Assembly (NCBI GenBank): GCA_004380135.1
Contig: QXCR01000017.1
Coordinates: forward strand, 124,001 to 188,000
Origin: Stemphylium vesicarium
Lineage: Eukaryota > Ascomycota > Dothideomycetes > Pleosporales > Pleosporaceae
DNA length: 64,000 bases
Direction of reading: 5' to 3'
The notes below the pieces were generated by a model. The model had not been told where the DNA came from and searched no databases. It saw only the letters and a program-made list of their open reading frames with translations. The translations under genes were made by a program, and so were the position numbers. This document shows, piece by piece, positions 21,413 to 34,812 of this stretch (position 1 is its first letter; every line of letters starts with the position of its first letter).

Positions 21413-23343
21413 TTACCACATGATCCCCTTCCACTCAAACGAGCCATCGATATTCCTCCACTTCCCCTCCACAACCGCACTCTTCCACCCCATCATAACA
21501 CCCAACAACCTACAACTCACACTACTAACCGTACAAACCACGGTATCCGCCTTGCCCAGCACCGCCAAATCAAGCAGATACGCGCGCCCCACCAACTCCC
21601 TCAGCTTCATCGCGCTCTCCGGGATCGCAGCAGCTTCATTAACCTTCTTGATGTCCTCGGCGTTGCCAACAGGCTGGCCCAGAGAAAAGAAGACGTCGCG
21701 GTAGAAGCCACCTTCCCAGCCTGTGATCTCATCGATCCAAGTATTCTTCTTGGACTGCTGCTGCGCGGCTTCGAGCGCGGCTTTGGTAGCGAGCACGATG
21801 CGGTCTTGGGCGCGTACGCTATTCGGGCCGAGTTCGGGGGATTCGTACACGAGCGGGTCGTCGGATGCGAGCACCATTTTGGAGGTGGTATGGCGAGCTT
21901 CAAGGGGGCTTTTGGAGGGGGAAGAAGAAAAGGGTGACGAGAAGAGACTGCGTGCCTTTTTCAGCTTGGAGCCGCCTTCGATGATGTCGATGTAGAGATC
22001 GCGCGCTGTGTCGATGTAGCGGGCAAGCGGGATGTAGTCTTTCTGGTACTGGTACTCCAGGGGGTGTTTGTCGCCGTGGCGGACGTGCATGCCGATGCTG
22101 AGCCCGCCCTCGCTCTTCACGGCGCCGTACATTTCTAGAGCACGCTGTAGAACGTAGGTTTCGTCGTCTTCGCGCAGTTTGAATAGGGCTTCGTAGCCGC
22201 TTCGCGCAAGACCAAAGATCTTGGATTGTCGCTGCACGCCCATCTTTCGAGCATCTTCCCATTCTTCGGTGAAGGCATGGCCGAATGTGGATTTGATCGT
22301 TGCGCCGCTGACGACGATATGGCGCGCTGTGTGCGGGCAAGGAACGATATGGGAGGATGGGGGAGGAAGGCAGTTTGCGGACGGTGGGGGCTGGAAGTAG
22401 GTTGAGTATTTACCGTAAGGCCTGGTCGGTGTCAGTAATGGCGACTTTTGGTAGTTTCGGGGAGGTTTTAAGCATACCAACGGGTGTCGTCGATGAAGAA
22501 GGCGCGCTTCTCAGCTTTCGCCAGACCATACGACATCCACAACCGCATCAGCGAGTTGCCAAACCCAGCATCCTCCGTCTCCATGACGTACGTCAAGCTC
22601 CTGTCACAGATCTTGAGTCCTTCAGTAGAAAGTCCATCCTTGATAGCTTCGTCCTCGACAAAGTTCTTGGGTCTCCCCGCCGCTTTGGAAGGCGGCAACA
22701 GCGCCTGTTCTTCTGCTTCTTGAACGTCGATATAATACTGGTCTTGCTGGTTGTAGTTCAGCATCCTCTTTGCGAAGCCATTGGACTTCTGAGCTCCCTG
22801 CCTCACTTCCTTGGACACCTCCATAGCCTGGTGGCAGACTTCGCGGTACTGCGCTGGTAGCAGCGGAAAGTCGTAATCGGACGGTATCGAGACTGTCCAC
22901 CTCATCCTGCCCTTTGCATCCTGGAGCGCAACCGCAGAAGGCTCGTGTGGCAGCAGACTACCACCAACCATCTCCCATTCTTCTGCGTTGTCGTCTTCAT
23001 AGCTGACCGCTTGTTGCGAGCTCGCATATATCTGCCTTAGAACGATCCATAGCAGGAAAGCTACTCCACAGCATCCTATGAGTATGCGTTTCACCAACTT
23101 GGAATGGTTCGGTTGTGGCGTCTTTCCATGCTTCGGCAGCAGGCTCGGGAGGCTGGGGCTCGGTGGAGGGGATCTCGCAAGTAGCCCTCGTCGGGAGGGG
23201 ACCGTGGGGGAGAGGAAAGCACTCGAAGTAGCCGACTGGGGCGGGGGTTCTAATTGCGAATACTGCGCCGTCGACTGTATAGACAGATTGGGGTTCCGTC
23301 TTGCATGCATCTTTGTGAACTTTTGCGTCGCCTGATTTAGCAT
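21413..23343 (-). CDS. FUT8-like (GT23/O-FucT type) type II membrane glycosyltransferase
   Basis: Predicted Golgi glycosyltransferase of the fucosyltransferase superfamily. Exon 1 (22478-23343) and exon 2 (21413-22421), with a 56 bp intron, give 624 aa. Architecture: Ser/Pro-rich cytosolic tail (1-85), one signal-anchor segment (about 86-106, ILIGCCGVAFLLWIVL), a stem, then a luminal domain. The segment YVMETEDAGFGNSLMRLWMS resembles the GFGN donor-binding region. GMHVRHGDKHPLEYQ near residue 400 resembles the H-V-R-R/H-x-D motif of alpha-1,6-fucosyltransferases. KMVLASDDPLVYES and DLAVLGKADTVVCTVSSVSC fit the C-terminal nucleotide-sugar half. Substrate specificity cannot be told. A second in-frame ATG lies 11 codons downstream of the chosen start. 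Confidence 0.72.
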
Positions 23344-25172
23344 GTCGAAGAGCCGAAAAAGTTGCTCCGCTACAAAGCCCCCGTTCGGCGTGTTCGTAAT
23401 CGTAGGTAGGGCAGCCGTGAGATTTCGGCCAAATCGGGCGGCTTGCTGGCCGGTGCGTATGGTACCACTTCCGATGACGAAGCGTTATGCAAAGACGTGT
23501 GCTGTATACTGGTGTATGCAGGTAAGGAAACGTCACCTCTGATCCGGCAGGGCAACCGTTGCAAATGAGTAAAAAGAAGAGAAAATGTGTAGTCAAAGGA
23601 GGGGACGAAGGCACCGCCTGTCAAACAAGCAAGTCTAAAAAAAATAACAAAGTCAAAAAGAACAGGACACAGTCCTCGTGATTCCTCAAGTGTCAGATTG
23701 TAGAAGAGGAGGAAGAAGAACAAGAAGAGAAAACGGGAAGACGCCCGAGCCGTTCAAGAAGCCATGCAGAACAAGGGCGGCAAGCCAGTGTCGAGAAAGG
23801 CTGCTTCCTCCTGGCGCAAGAGTGGTTTCACAACCAGAAACGAAGACGACGTCCGAGCAGGATCCCGCAAAGAAATGATCTCCATCCAGGGTCAAAGGAA
23901 GAGTAAGAAAGCCAGGCCACCCAAGTTGGCAGAAGCTAAAAAGACCCGTCAGCGACCCGAGGGCAGCACAACGAACGATTCAAGAGGCGCTGCGGAGGCC
24001 GAGATAGGATGGAGAGTAAGATTGCGGGAAGATGGCACTTGCTTCTTTGAGGAAACGTGGGAAACGGGAATGTGGAAGGCGCAAGAAGGAAGAGGGGCCT
24101 TCATTTCGTCACATGGTTGCGGTTCCGCGGCGTGGATGTTTCAGGCTGGCCTTTTAGTGTAACGTCGTTGATGCGCTGGTGCTGAGATGGGCCATGCGTC
24201 TCCGGCGCTAGCTGTCCAAGAAGCCACCTTACACTGGCTCAACCACGGCTGCCAGCACCAGTCGCGGCTTGGAAACGGATCGCATTCACCTCAGTGTAAG
24301 TTTAGAAATGAATGAGCATATCGTCAGATGACGATGATGTTATTAAAGGGTCCTTCTTTGCTAATTCGAGAGCCCGTTTGTGCAGAAGCGAGTATGCAGT
24401 AAGACGGCGGGGCGCGATGATCGTCCCGAGGCACACTGGATGGTAGGCTACGACGGATGTAGTAGTTACTCCTATGAATGCCGCGTCTCCTCGTATGATA
24501 TTGGATTATGGAGCCTGTCTCGCTGGAAATAAATCTCACATCGGCGCTTCCGAATGACTACATCCATCTATCAAAAATACTGGAAAGCAGCAATTGGTGT
24601 AGCACACATGGTAAGGAAGCGAGACACGTAATCTATCCAAAGCAGACAGCCAAGTTACTCAATATAAATGTCATATATGATGCATTGTAAGCAAGAAACG
24701 CATTCGAGAAGCTATGTTGAAGATAGTAAAGGGGGTATCAGATCGAAAGTCCCTCGGCACAGGAAGATAAAGAAAGAAGAAAAAAACTCTGGTAGTGTAC
24801 AATCCATCCGGGGCCGCATCGCATTCGGGTAGCAAAGCAAGTAGGCCGCGCCAATCGTCCATGCCCGTGCGTACGTATCTCGTACGCAGTTCACCATTTT
24901 CCAGTTCCGTATCCATTCCTGTGCCAGTAATACTCCGTGACCCAATAAACGCCTGTCGCTATGGTATCCTCTCGGAGTCCGAGGATAAATCGCTAAATGA
25001 TGAGAAAAAAAATAAACTCTGGAAGTACTGTGCCCCGCACCACTCGTGCTGACGTTTCTCATCCTCATTACCGTACTTCGTTTCATCTCGAATGAACTGA
25101 TTGAGTGCTCGCTCGTGCGAGAACCTCAACATGACTCTCTCGTCCTTGCTTTTACTATGTGGGGCGAATCCA
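23344..25172. other. Intergenic, 1.8 kb, no convincing gene
   Basis: Upstream region of the glycosyltransferase gene and 3' flank of the kinesin gene. The plus strand at about 23,560-24,080 is very purine-rich and is open for 132 codons (23764-24162), but the composition-driven Lys/Arg/Glu sequence resembles no protein and is probably the promoter/5' UTR of the minus-strand gene. Nothing else seen. Confidence 0.45.
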
Positions 25173-28071
25173 TCAACCCTCGGTAACTGGCATGAGACTG
25201 CTCCGACGGGCAGTCTTCTCAACGCGGCCAGTGATCATCTCGTCAAGCATGCGCGTCATCTCCTCAATGTTCTTGGTAGAGCCGTTGGAAGTCGGAGGTG
25301 GTAGAAAGGGAGCTTTCACACTCGTGGCGGGCGAAGTTGGGCCTTTGGGAATGGTGACTGCGCTACCGTCGCTGGCACTGCGTTGGTAGCCAGACGTGCG
25401 CCGGCTACCTGGAGATTCGCTGCCCATGTCGTGCGCGGTGTCGTTCTTCTTGCGCGCTGATGTGAGGGCCGAGATCATACGTTCCTTGTCTTCAAGCTGT
25501 GCGCGCAAGTTTACAATCTCATTGTCTCTTTCAGCAAGGGCCGCAATCATACCACCTTCCTCACTACTAGTGAGTTTGTGCGATAGCGACAAAGAGACGC
25601 GAGAATGGCTTGACCTCCGAGCGTGCAGCAGACGCTTCTCAAGGGTAGCGATGTAACGGTTCTTATCCGTAAGATCAGCTTGAAGTGCCTGTATCTGCAT
25701 GTTCTGGCTCGCAAAGCCGTCTCCGTTTTCACCGATAGAATCGTCTTCTTCGGAGCCGTCCAAGTGTAGCTGCGGGGTGCTTTGTCTTCGGCCAGGTACC
25801 TCGAGGGTGGCATGACTCGCAGAGGAGCGTATGGAGCTCGGCCGCATGTCCATGTGACTGTTGCTCATGTGGCCATTACTCATGACGGAGCCGCGCTGGA
25901 AACTCATAGACGAGAACGACCGGCCATTGTTCACACCAAGTGATTTCGAACTCAGGATGAGCCTATTCAGATGCTCAATTCGCTCCTTCAGGGCGGTCCG
26001 GGCCAGTTGCATCTCGAGCATCTGCTCTTCGTGCCGTTGTTTGTCTTCAAGCTCGCGCACCTTTTCTTCCTCTTTGTCTTTCTTCACGTCGTCGTCCTCT
26101 TCCTTTTCTTTGCTCTCCTTGGACTTGCCCTCAGCAAGTTGCTTCCTCAGCTCCTCAATCTCCAGTCGATAGCGGTCTAGAAGTGCTCGGCTTCCCGCGT
26201 CTCCTCCAGCCCCCATGGACTCATCGGCCTTCTTCGCATGACTGACAATATTGTTCTTGGCTCGAGATGCGAACTTGAGGGTGTTCAGGGTTTCACCTGT
26301 GTGGCTGATCGCAGCCGCGGGGCTCCCACTCGCACCTATCTGGATAGTACACAGGATGCTGACCAAAGAGTTACCGGAGAGGGCGGGCTGTAGAAGTCGG
26401 GTGAGTTTGCTGTCTCTGTAGGGTAAATGCTTATCACCCTTGCCCTTGTCCTTTTCAGACTTTTCTTTGTCGGAGGCTAACCGCCCAATGACCGTACCCA
26501 AGGTGAGCAGACTCTTGTTGATATGTGAGCCTTCAGTTCGTCTTTCCTTGTTGTCGGCTGCCTTCTCAGATCCCGCCAAATCGATGAGGCTCAAAGTCGA
26601 AACACGGACGCCACCAGGAACTATGGCGGATCGCTTGTCGCCGCCCGATGCGGCTGGCCCAGGAGCACGCTCTCTGCTTTCGACAACAATTTGTACAACG
26701 GCATGACTTCGCGAACTGCGCGCATTGAACTGGGTACCCGCTACTTTTCGGGAATTGTCTCCCCGAGCGATGACTCTCAGCAGTTGTGTTGGGCTCTGCA
26801 CGATCTCTTCCTTCAGTGGCGATGCATAAACACCACGTTTGCTGTCCTCGCGCAGCTTGATCTCTTCGACGGGCCCGGTTTGACCGTTCATCCCAACGAC
26901 AGGCCCCGCCAGCAGATCAATGATCTTTTCGTTGTAGATTTCGATGTAGCTGACTCTCAGCAGGAATTCTCGCTGGGGCGTCTCTCGGATGTAAGAAAAG
27001 ATATCGGTGATGGCCAGGGGTATAACACCGGGATTCGTCGCTGTTCCTTGCATGGAGAATGTTTTGCCAGTTCCGGTCATACCGTAAGCGAAGACGGTGC
27101 CGTGGTAACCCTCCATGACCCGTCGGACGAGTCGCTTAGCTGCTGCATCGTATACGCGTGCGTTGTTGTCTTGGGGGTCGAATACGTTGTCTAAGACATA
27201 TTAGATTAGCTGAGCTTAGTCGCGCTACGCCAAATCGTGCAACTGTACCATAGATGTAGTCCCCCCCCTCCTTGCCCTTGTAGGCTATCAGCGCACGCTT
27301 GTTGTTGACCTCCCACTCCATGTCGTGCTTGCCATCTTTCGAACCAGCATCAGGTCGCACTCGTACGCTGACGAGGACGTTGCCTTTTCCGTCTTTGTGT
27401 GGCTTGCCATCTTTATGCCCGCCATCTTCTCCGTCCTCGGCTGTGGTTGCGCTTGTCGCATACGATCCTTGAGGCGAGGAGTTGCGACTATGCGGTGGAG
27501 ATGGCAGGCTCAGGTGTCCGGTCTCGACTGTTACCGAGTCGGCGCTTCCGTTGAGTAGGCTGGGAGGGGAGAGGGGCGATTTTGGCAGTAGGCCCCGCCC
27601 TCCGCCGATATTCGAGGTCCGGGGTTTTTTGAGGCTGCTATTCCGCGAGGGCACGGAGGTTTTGGAGACGGATGAGATTCTGCGGTCGGCCATGTCTCCT
27701 CCAGGTGTCGAACTCGTCGAGAGTGGACTGGAAGGATTGGATCTTCCGCCATGTCGTGGAGGTTGTGGAAAGGAGCCGATGCTGACAGTCTTCCGCAGGG
27801 ATTTACCGACTGGCAAACCTCCTCCGGTCGAGCCTTCCTCGGTGGGCAGGGAAGCGACCGAGGGAGAGGTAAGGTGCTTGGAAGCGGTTGGGCGGTAGGG
27901 CAGGGCTGACGATGATACGGCGCGGCTGGTGGCAGTGCCAGGAAGCAGTGAGGCGCGCGTCGTCGGACCGACATTGGAGCTTCTTGATTTTGGGACGGGC
28001 AGCGAAGGCAAGGGACCTGTGGGTGGCGCAATCGAGGGTCGCGATGGGCGAGGAAGCGAGTTGCCCGACAT
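25173..28071 (-). CDS. kipA: Kinesin, Kip2/KipA (kinesin-7) type
   Basis: Microtubule motor, probably plus-end directed; in filamentous fungi this class carries polarity and plus-end factors and positions growth. Exon 1 (27249-28071) and exon 2 (25173-27190), with a 58 bp intron inside the motor, give 946 aa. A Ser/Pro-rich N-terminus (about 1-225) precedes the motor: NVLVSVRVRP, P-loop GMTGTGKT (about 311-318), NARSSRSHAVVQ (switch I), LSLIDLAGSEKA (switch II), and TEGSHINKSLLTLGTVI with PYRDSKLTRLLQ. The motor ends near LKFASRAKNN. Coiled coil follows (RYRLEIEELRKQLAEGKSKE), then a Ser-rich tail. The long N-terminal extension and central motor position fit Kip2/KipA better than other classes. 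Confidence 0.88.
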
Positions 28072-29812
28072 GGTGATGGTGTGGCGCGAGAGTTCGAGTG
28101 CTAATGCAGCTGGCCCGGTCGCCTTTCTTTTTCTAGGTGGTGTATGCCACTGCACACATGTCCGTCGGCCTTGGGTTGTCGTCACCAGAAACCAAAAAGA
28201 CTATGTGGGGAGGAGAATCTGCGTCAGACTCAGACAAAGACAGGCAAGGCCCTGGGCACGGAAAGCAAGCGCAAAGCAAGCGCAAAGCGAGGCGTAGCGG
28301 AGGCGGGTAGGTGCAGTGGGTACTGGCGTCTGGCGGTTGGTGTCTGAGGATGGTAGCTAGGTGGAATGGGATTCCCTTTGTGCATGCAAACACACATACA
28401 CACACGCACTGCAAAAGTCGCGGGCGGGCGTGGGGAAGTGGTATATGCGATAGCGACAGTGAGGATGCGAGAACACTCAGGGTCTCGAGTGTCTCTTCGC
28501 AGAGTCAGGCCGAAGGTAGTGGGGAAAAAAGGAGCGGTGTTTGGATTGGTAGGCAGGTCAACTGGTCGCGAATGCGCCCAAGCGTGGCAGTCCCCTGGGA
28601 GTCGAGTGCATGTGCAGGGACCCGAGGAAGGAGCGACCGACCAAGACTCCGCCCACGGCAGAGGAACGAGTGGGAGAGCGGATAGGCAGGGCTTGGGAGC
28701 TGAGGCGTGTGGAGACGAACGGCAGAAGCAACGCGAGCAATAGGGACGGCCGCCCTGCGACCCTGGAAATAGGGGCTTCACGGCGTGCACATCATGCGAG
28801 ACTTTTTTCCGTGGGTGAGGGCAAACGCCCATGTTGATTGTACCTACTAAAGACGTTAGGCGCGTACATATCCGCACCCACAGCTGCTATCTGCAGACCC
28901 TGCCTCGCGTAGCATTCCGGCTATATGCAAACAACCTGTGCCTGTGGAATCAACCTCGTCGTCTATCGACCGCCTCGTGCATCGACGGCTACCTGTGCGA
29001 GCCTCCCATCCAATCCCACCTCGTGCCTGACGGGTGCAGCGCACGGCACTCAGTCCATCTACAAAATCTGTTGCTGGTTTCCGGTAGCCATGTTTCCGCA
29101 GCGACGCCTTGCGTCAACGGCATTTGTAAAGTGTAAAGTAAAGACTAACTAGCCCTGGAGACGATCCCCTGCTGATCCCTCCCCTGCAGAGGAAATCATG
29201 CCGGCCCTTTCTGTCAAGACGCTCATGCTTCATAATCCTCCGGCTTTCGGCCCCGGCTGCATGCTATTGCTCTGCTGCAAGAGTATTCGCAATTTCCGCG
29301 TCACAAAGCCATTGTTGACCAAACCATCGTCGTCGCATCTAGCTCGTCCAATAGACATGGCTAGCGGCATCGCGTCGCGCCAGATTCGTGAGAGGCACCC
29401 GAGGACGCGTTGGCGCTGGCGGCAAGTGCGCCTCATTCGACATGCCGCCGTGCCTTCCTCCGGTCCGACTTTCGACACGCTTGATCCTCCATTGATCGCT
29501 TTACCACAGTGGGTGCAATCGCCCAGCCACGTTGCTGAGGGAACTTGCTCCTCGCTATGACCAAAGGGGGGCCAGTCCCTCTCTAACCGTGGAGAGGCCG
29601 CTGTGCTCTATGCCGAACTCTATCGCTGCCGGCACTCGAGTCTAGGTACTCGTGAAACACTGAGCCGTGCCACTCCCAGGTCACTGCATCGGGTGCTGCC
29701 GATTACCGATTATACACAAACTAGCACCGAGCAAACAAGTCCCGTCTGACTGGAATCGTGTCATGCAACAGCATGTCACTGGAAGCCATAGTTTACAGGC
29801 CGATAGACTGCC
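28072..29812. other. Intergenic, 1.7 kb, no convincing gene
   Basis: Upstream region of the kinesin gene and 3' flank of the membrane-protein gene. It contains a short CA-rich stretch near 28,386-28,407 and purine-rich sequence on the plus strand. Open frames up to about 215 codons on the minus strand (28230-28877) are Pro/Ser/Arg-rich composition artefacts. No gene recognised. Confidence 0.45.
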
Positions 29813-31829
29813 TCATAGCGCGCCCCATCCAAATAGCTTCTGACCAAACTTTGTGATGGCCAGGTATTGCAATCCCCACAAACCTAGATCGATAGTTACC
29901 TCCAACGCGCCACAAAGCGCTACACGGGAGAGCTGAGTACTCATGTCCTGCCAGCTCAAATCGCTAGACAAGGCTAGGGACTTGACGATGCGGAGCGGGC
30001 CCGCGAGCCGTCCTTGGCTTGCCAGGTAGTGCGAGGCTATCATTCGTAAGGTTACCAGACGAATGGGGAGCATGGCAAGGCCAACGAGCTGAGCCCTTAC
30101 CATCGCGCTGATCATCTGAGCCGGCTCACACGACAGTTGCGTAACACGGTGATAGGGAGTACGCTCTGACAAACGTGCTTGACTGCACGCTTCACTGGCT
30201 CGGCCATCTCGCGAAGCGCCAAACGCTTCTGCAACCTCTGTATGAGTAGATAGCGTCCTGGGCGGGAGGCGGACTTCCATCTCCACGATACCTTCACGGG
30301 AGGTGATGCGTATTCGAGGGTCGTTCTCGTCTTGTCCTGACCTCGTTGTTGACGCTGGTGGGGTCGTAGAACGCATCAGCCCTTCAACCGCATCCATAGG
30401 GATCGTAATCACACCAGCATCCATCGGCTCGCTCACCAGCAGATCCTGAGGCTGAACGACGGGAAGATTTAGCGGGGTAGCGTTGGTAACCCGCGTACCA
30501 TCAATGTCTATTGTCTGGCCCTCAACCGGATTTAATGCGGGGGCAAGCTCCACGGTTTGCTGCCGCCCTGTGCTCTGGGGTACAAGCGGCGATGCCCAAC
30601 CAAGCATTACAAGCACCTTCTGGATGACAGTCCGGATCAGCCGAGGTGACTCCCGCCGTAGGCCAAGGACAGTCAAAGCGCGGTCTTTGCCATTAGCGTC
30701 CCGGCTGGCTATGTCGGGTTTATCAGGACGGATGATGGACGATTCGACGGCTTCGTAGACGCAAGCGTAAACCCAGCGCTCGATCGAGTGTTCAAGGCAC
30801 AGAAGCACGACAGGGGAAGTCAAGGCGGCCCGGATACAATCCACTATGGAATTGGATGCATCATAGTGCAGCGAAAAGGGTAGTAATGGCGACGATCTTG
30901 CGAATGGGACAAGAGTGCGCCATGATGGTAGTAATGGGCGAGCGGGTACTAGTCCCATGCGTTGTAGGGCAGCGTGATAAAAGAACGGGTAGCAGATAAC
31001 TTCGAGACCCAAACGGAGACTGCTTGGGGTAAGCAATAATTAGCGTCAAGAAAAACCTGACCTACCTTGACTTCAGAAAGATTCTTGCTCGTCGAAACAA
31101 GTTTCGTGTTTTTGCACTCGCGCGCGTTGCTTGAAGCACACGTTCCACTGGCTGATAGACAAATGTGCTATACACAGCGGTTTGAATGTTCAGGGTAGCA
31201 AACACTCGTGGAGCGAAGCCTGCATAGAGCATGGAGGGCCCTGACATGCTACGCTCGGAAGCAGCAATCTGACTGAAGGATAAGACACTAGGGTAGCGGA
31301 ACGCCTGCCAATGTTAGCAGCTTTCTCTTCAGGACTGAAGTGACGCATCACACCAGCATTCTCTCTCTGATGGTTCCGATCCACCATGTACATAGATTTT
31401 CTGTGAGTGTGGTGGCCAATGCGATGGCATTTCCCACTGTATCCTCAGCCTCGAGGAGCTCCAAGCGCTCTTCGTTTGAACCGGGGAGCCCCTCAGCAGG
31501 CGAATGTCTTCTTTCCACGACGCCGACAGAGGCAAGCACATCATTCTGTGCGCCTCTCAGCTTTTTGCCATACTGTTGGGACCGCGGATTGATAGGGTTG
31601 CCTCGCTCATCGTAGAGTTGTATATAGTTGTTCGCTGTGCTTTCGTGGTATCGCCGGGGGATCTCGGATTGCGATGAGTCGAGCTGGACGTATTCTGTCG
31701 ACTCAGAGACAGATTGAGTAGGCTCGAACGCGGATCGTCCCTATTCTGATGTCAGCCATGCCTCCTGCGGGGTGGTCATGGTGGGGTGGATACGAATGCG
31801 ATCTTGTCCAGATAGGCTTGTCGGCCCAT
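29813..31829 (-). CDS. Uncharacterised membrane-associated protein
   Basis: A gene I do not recognise. Four exons (31794-31829, 31354-31740, 31066-31304, 29813-31019), with introns of 53, 49 and 46 bp and good branch sites, join in phase to 622 aa, so it is clearly real. The start MGRQAYLDKIAF is a 36 bp exon. About six amphipathic or moderately hydrophobic segments are spread along the chain, for example VGNAIALATTLTENLCTWWI, PRVFATLNIQTAVYSTFVYQ, LRLGLEVICYPFFYHAALQR, TSPVVLLCLEHSIERWVYAC and GALEVTIDLGLWGLQYLAIT. A polar linker (about residues 370-470) splits them. The layout recalls divergent mitochondrial-carrier-like outer-membrane proteins (Ugo1/SLC25A46 kind), but no signature confirms this. 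It diverges from UTP13 with about 220 bp between start codons. Confidence 0.7.
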
Positions 31830-32052
31830 GGTGGTGAGGAAGGCAACTAGCTATCACGCAGTACAAGCATTTCATGGGCACGGCGAGTACGTGCGCGGCA
31901 CTGCGTTCGCGGCTGATCGCTGGAGGGAGACGCGCCAGGGCCAAACGTCAGCGCGTGGTTGCGACGGCCGTTATCGATAAACTTTTTTCCCTCGCAACTT
32001 TCGCGACTTGCTTGACCACCTCGCAAAGTCTAGACGCCAACAACCCCGCAAC

Positions 32053-34812
32053 ATGTCGGCGCAAAGAGCTGCTGTAAAGACTACTTACGAGGTCGGCCGC
32101 ACCTTGCAGCCCATCTACTCTGGGGGAAGTTTGGCATTGAGCCAGGATGGGCGCATTCTAGCTGCAAGCTTGGGTGAAGATGTCCTCCTCACCGACCTCA
32201 CCAATGGAGAAGAGCTCGGAAGAGTCGAAGGAGATGGCGAGGCCATCACAGCATTGACTTGTAAGGACATGCTCTCTTCCATGTATTGCATCAGTCGCTA
32301 ACCGGGTCCAGTAACGCCTTCCGCATCACATCTCATAGTATGCTCGCGGTCGCTTTCTATGCGCTTCTTCTCCCTCAACCCTTCGGATAGCGGCGACGAT
32401 ACCATCGAGCTTGAGCTTCTGCGAACCCTGCGACCGCATACCTCGCCTGTCGTCACATTGGCAACCGACCGCACAGGAACCCTGGTGGGAACGGGAGGCG
32501 CAGATGGCGTCGTCAAAGTTTGGGATATTGTAGGCGGCTACACCACGCACACCTTCCACGGCCATGGTGGTGTTGTTTCGGCGCTTCATTTCTTCGAGGT
32601 AGAGGTGACTGAGCGAGAAGACGCATCAGAGAACAACAAGAAGAGGAAGAGGAAGTCAAGGCAGGAAGGAACCGAGGTTGAGCAGAACGACGGCGAAAGT
32701 CAAATACAATTTCGACTAGCCTCTGGTGCTGAGGATGGCAAGATTCGCATATGGGACCTGCACAAGAGAAAGAGCGCTGCGATTCTGGATTCGCATGTTT
32801 CCGTGGTCCGTTCGTTGCAGTACTCGCCCGAAGAAAAGTTGCTGCTCTCCGGTAGCCGAGACAAGACTTTGATCGTCTGGGATTCGCATCGATGGAAGGC
32901 CCAACGCACCATCGCTGTACTTGAAGGCATCGAGAGTGCGGGTTTCGTTGCCCATGGAAACATCATGTATTCTGGAGGAGAGAATGGCCGGATACGGCTT
33001 TGGTCAGTATCAAGTGGACGAGAGCTCACAGCAGAGCAAGAGCCGGGCATCGAGACGGACGAGATCGTCAACGTTCTCTACTACCCATCATTACCGTACT
33101 TGGTCTCAGTACATGCTGACCAAGTCCTCAACTTCCACTCTCTCAAATCGGCCGAGTCGCTGGTCGTGGAGGAGACCATCGACCCGCTACCAGTCTTTCG
33201 ACGTGTGTCTGGAACACACGACGAAGTCATCGATATCGCATACGTTGGCCGCGACAAGTCCCTGATGGCACTGAACACCAATTCTGAGGATATCAGAATA
33301 ATCACGCTGAACGAGTCGAAGGGAGACGATGCAACCGAAGGCAGATACTTTGGCGCAGATGTAGGTTTGCTGAAGGGCCACGACGATATCGTCATCTGTC
33401 TAGACGTCGATTGGTCAGGACATTGGCTTGTCACGGGCGCAAAAGATAACACAGCTCGATTATGGCGATTGGATCCCAGTAACGCATCATACACCTGTGC
33501 CGCGGTCCTTACTGGTCACGCCGAATCGCTGGGAGCTATTGCGCTGCCACACACAGTGCCACAGGAATCATCTGTTGCATTCACAGATCCGCTATCGCAT
33601 CCCCCAGCCTACATCGTAACCGGATCGCAAGACCGAACTGTAAAGCGATGGGACACTACCAAGGAAATGAAGGGAAAGCTGCGGGCAAAGTATACACGCA
33701 AAGCACACGACAAAGATATCAACGCGATTGACATCGATCCTTCTGGTACCCTCTTTGCTTCCGCTTCGCAGGATCGTACAGTAAAGATATACTCTGCCGT
33801 TGAAGGAGAAGCTGTTGGTGTTCTCCGCGGTCATAGACGTGGTGTGTGGAGCGTCAAGTTTGCACCAAAAGACTCACAAGTTCCAAACTCGGGCAGCAAA
33901 GGCTTGATTGCCACAGGTAGCGGAGACAAGACAGTCAAGATTTGGAGTTTGGCGGACTACAGCTGTCTACTGACCCTCGAAGGCCACTCCAACAGTGTTC
34001 TTAAGCTCGCATGGTTACCCTACCGACCAGTTGATGCGCGAGACAAACGAGGGCCGCAAGTCGCTTCTGCAGCAGGTGACGGACTAGTCAAGATTTGGGA
34101 CTCTGTATCAGGAGAAGCAATGTCCACCTTAGACAACCACACCGACCGAGTCTGGGCACTAGTCGCGCAGCCCCAAACCGGCGCTCTCGTATCCGGCGGC
34201 GGAGACAGCGTCATAACCTTCTGGCAAGACACGACAAGCACGACGCTCGAAGCCGCCACCACCGCCGAAACTGAGCGCGTCGAACTGGACCAGAAACTGC
34301 AAAACTATGCCTACGCAGGCAACTACCGCGACGCCATTGTTCTCGCCCTTCAGATGGACCAACCAGCCCGTCTCTTCTCCCTCTTTAAATCCGTCGTTGA
34401 GACAGAGAACCCAGACCAAGATAGCTTAACCGGTCTCTCGTCGGTTGACGACGTCCTCGCATCCCTCGCAGACGAACAACTCTACAAACTCCTCCTGCGC
34501 CTCCGCGACTGGAATACCAATGTCCGCACCGCTCCTATCGCACAAAAGATCCTCTTCACCCTAGTGAAATCATACCCTGCATCGCGTCTTGCGGGTCTCA
34601 GACCGCAGGCTAAGGTCGGCGCCAAGGGTAGTCTGAAGGATGTGCTGGATGCGATCAAGGTTTACTCGGAGAGACATTACAAGAGGGTTGAAGAGCTGGT
34701 TGATGAGAGTTATCTGCTCGATTTTACGCTTAGGGAAATGGATGAGGTGGCGGGGGTGGAGACTGGGGTTGCGGCTTTGGGGATTGAGAGGGATGTTGTT
34801 ATGGTTGAGTAG
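32053..34812 (+). CDS. UTP13: U3 snoRNP-associated WD40 protein Utp13
   Basis: Component of the UtpB subcomplex of the small-subunit processome, needed for 18S rRNA maturation in the nucleolus (TBL3 in mammals). Exon 1 (32053-32260) and exon 2 (32312-34812), with a 51 bp intron, give 902 aa. Two tandem WD40 propellers are visible as repeated GH..V/D..WD units, e.g. GTGGADGVVKVWD, SGSRDKTLIVWDSH, TGAKDNTARLWRLD, TGSQDRTVKRWDT, SASQDRTVKIYS, TGSGDKTVKIWSL and ASAAGDGLVKIWDS. A Lys/Arg-rich insert (KKRKRKSRQEG) lies in the third repeat. The C-terminal Utp13 domain starts near LQNYAYAGNYRDAIVLALQM and runs to the end. Length matches fungal homologues. Confidence 0.93.

Noticed and set aside
23764..24162. 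132-codon plus-strand frame rich in Lys/Arg/Glu
   Set aside because: Purine-rich strand composition explains it; no homology; lies in the promoter side of a minus-strand gene.
28230..28877. 215-codon minus-strand frame upstream of the kinesin
   Set aside because: Pro/Ser/Arg/Cys-rich composition artefact without domain or splice support.
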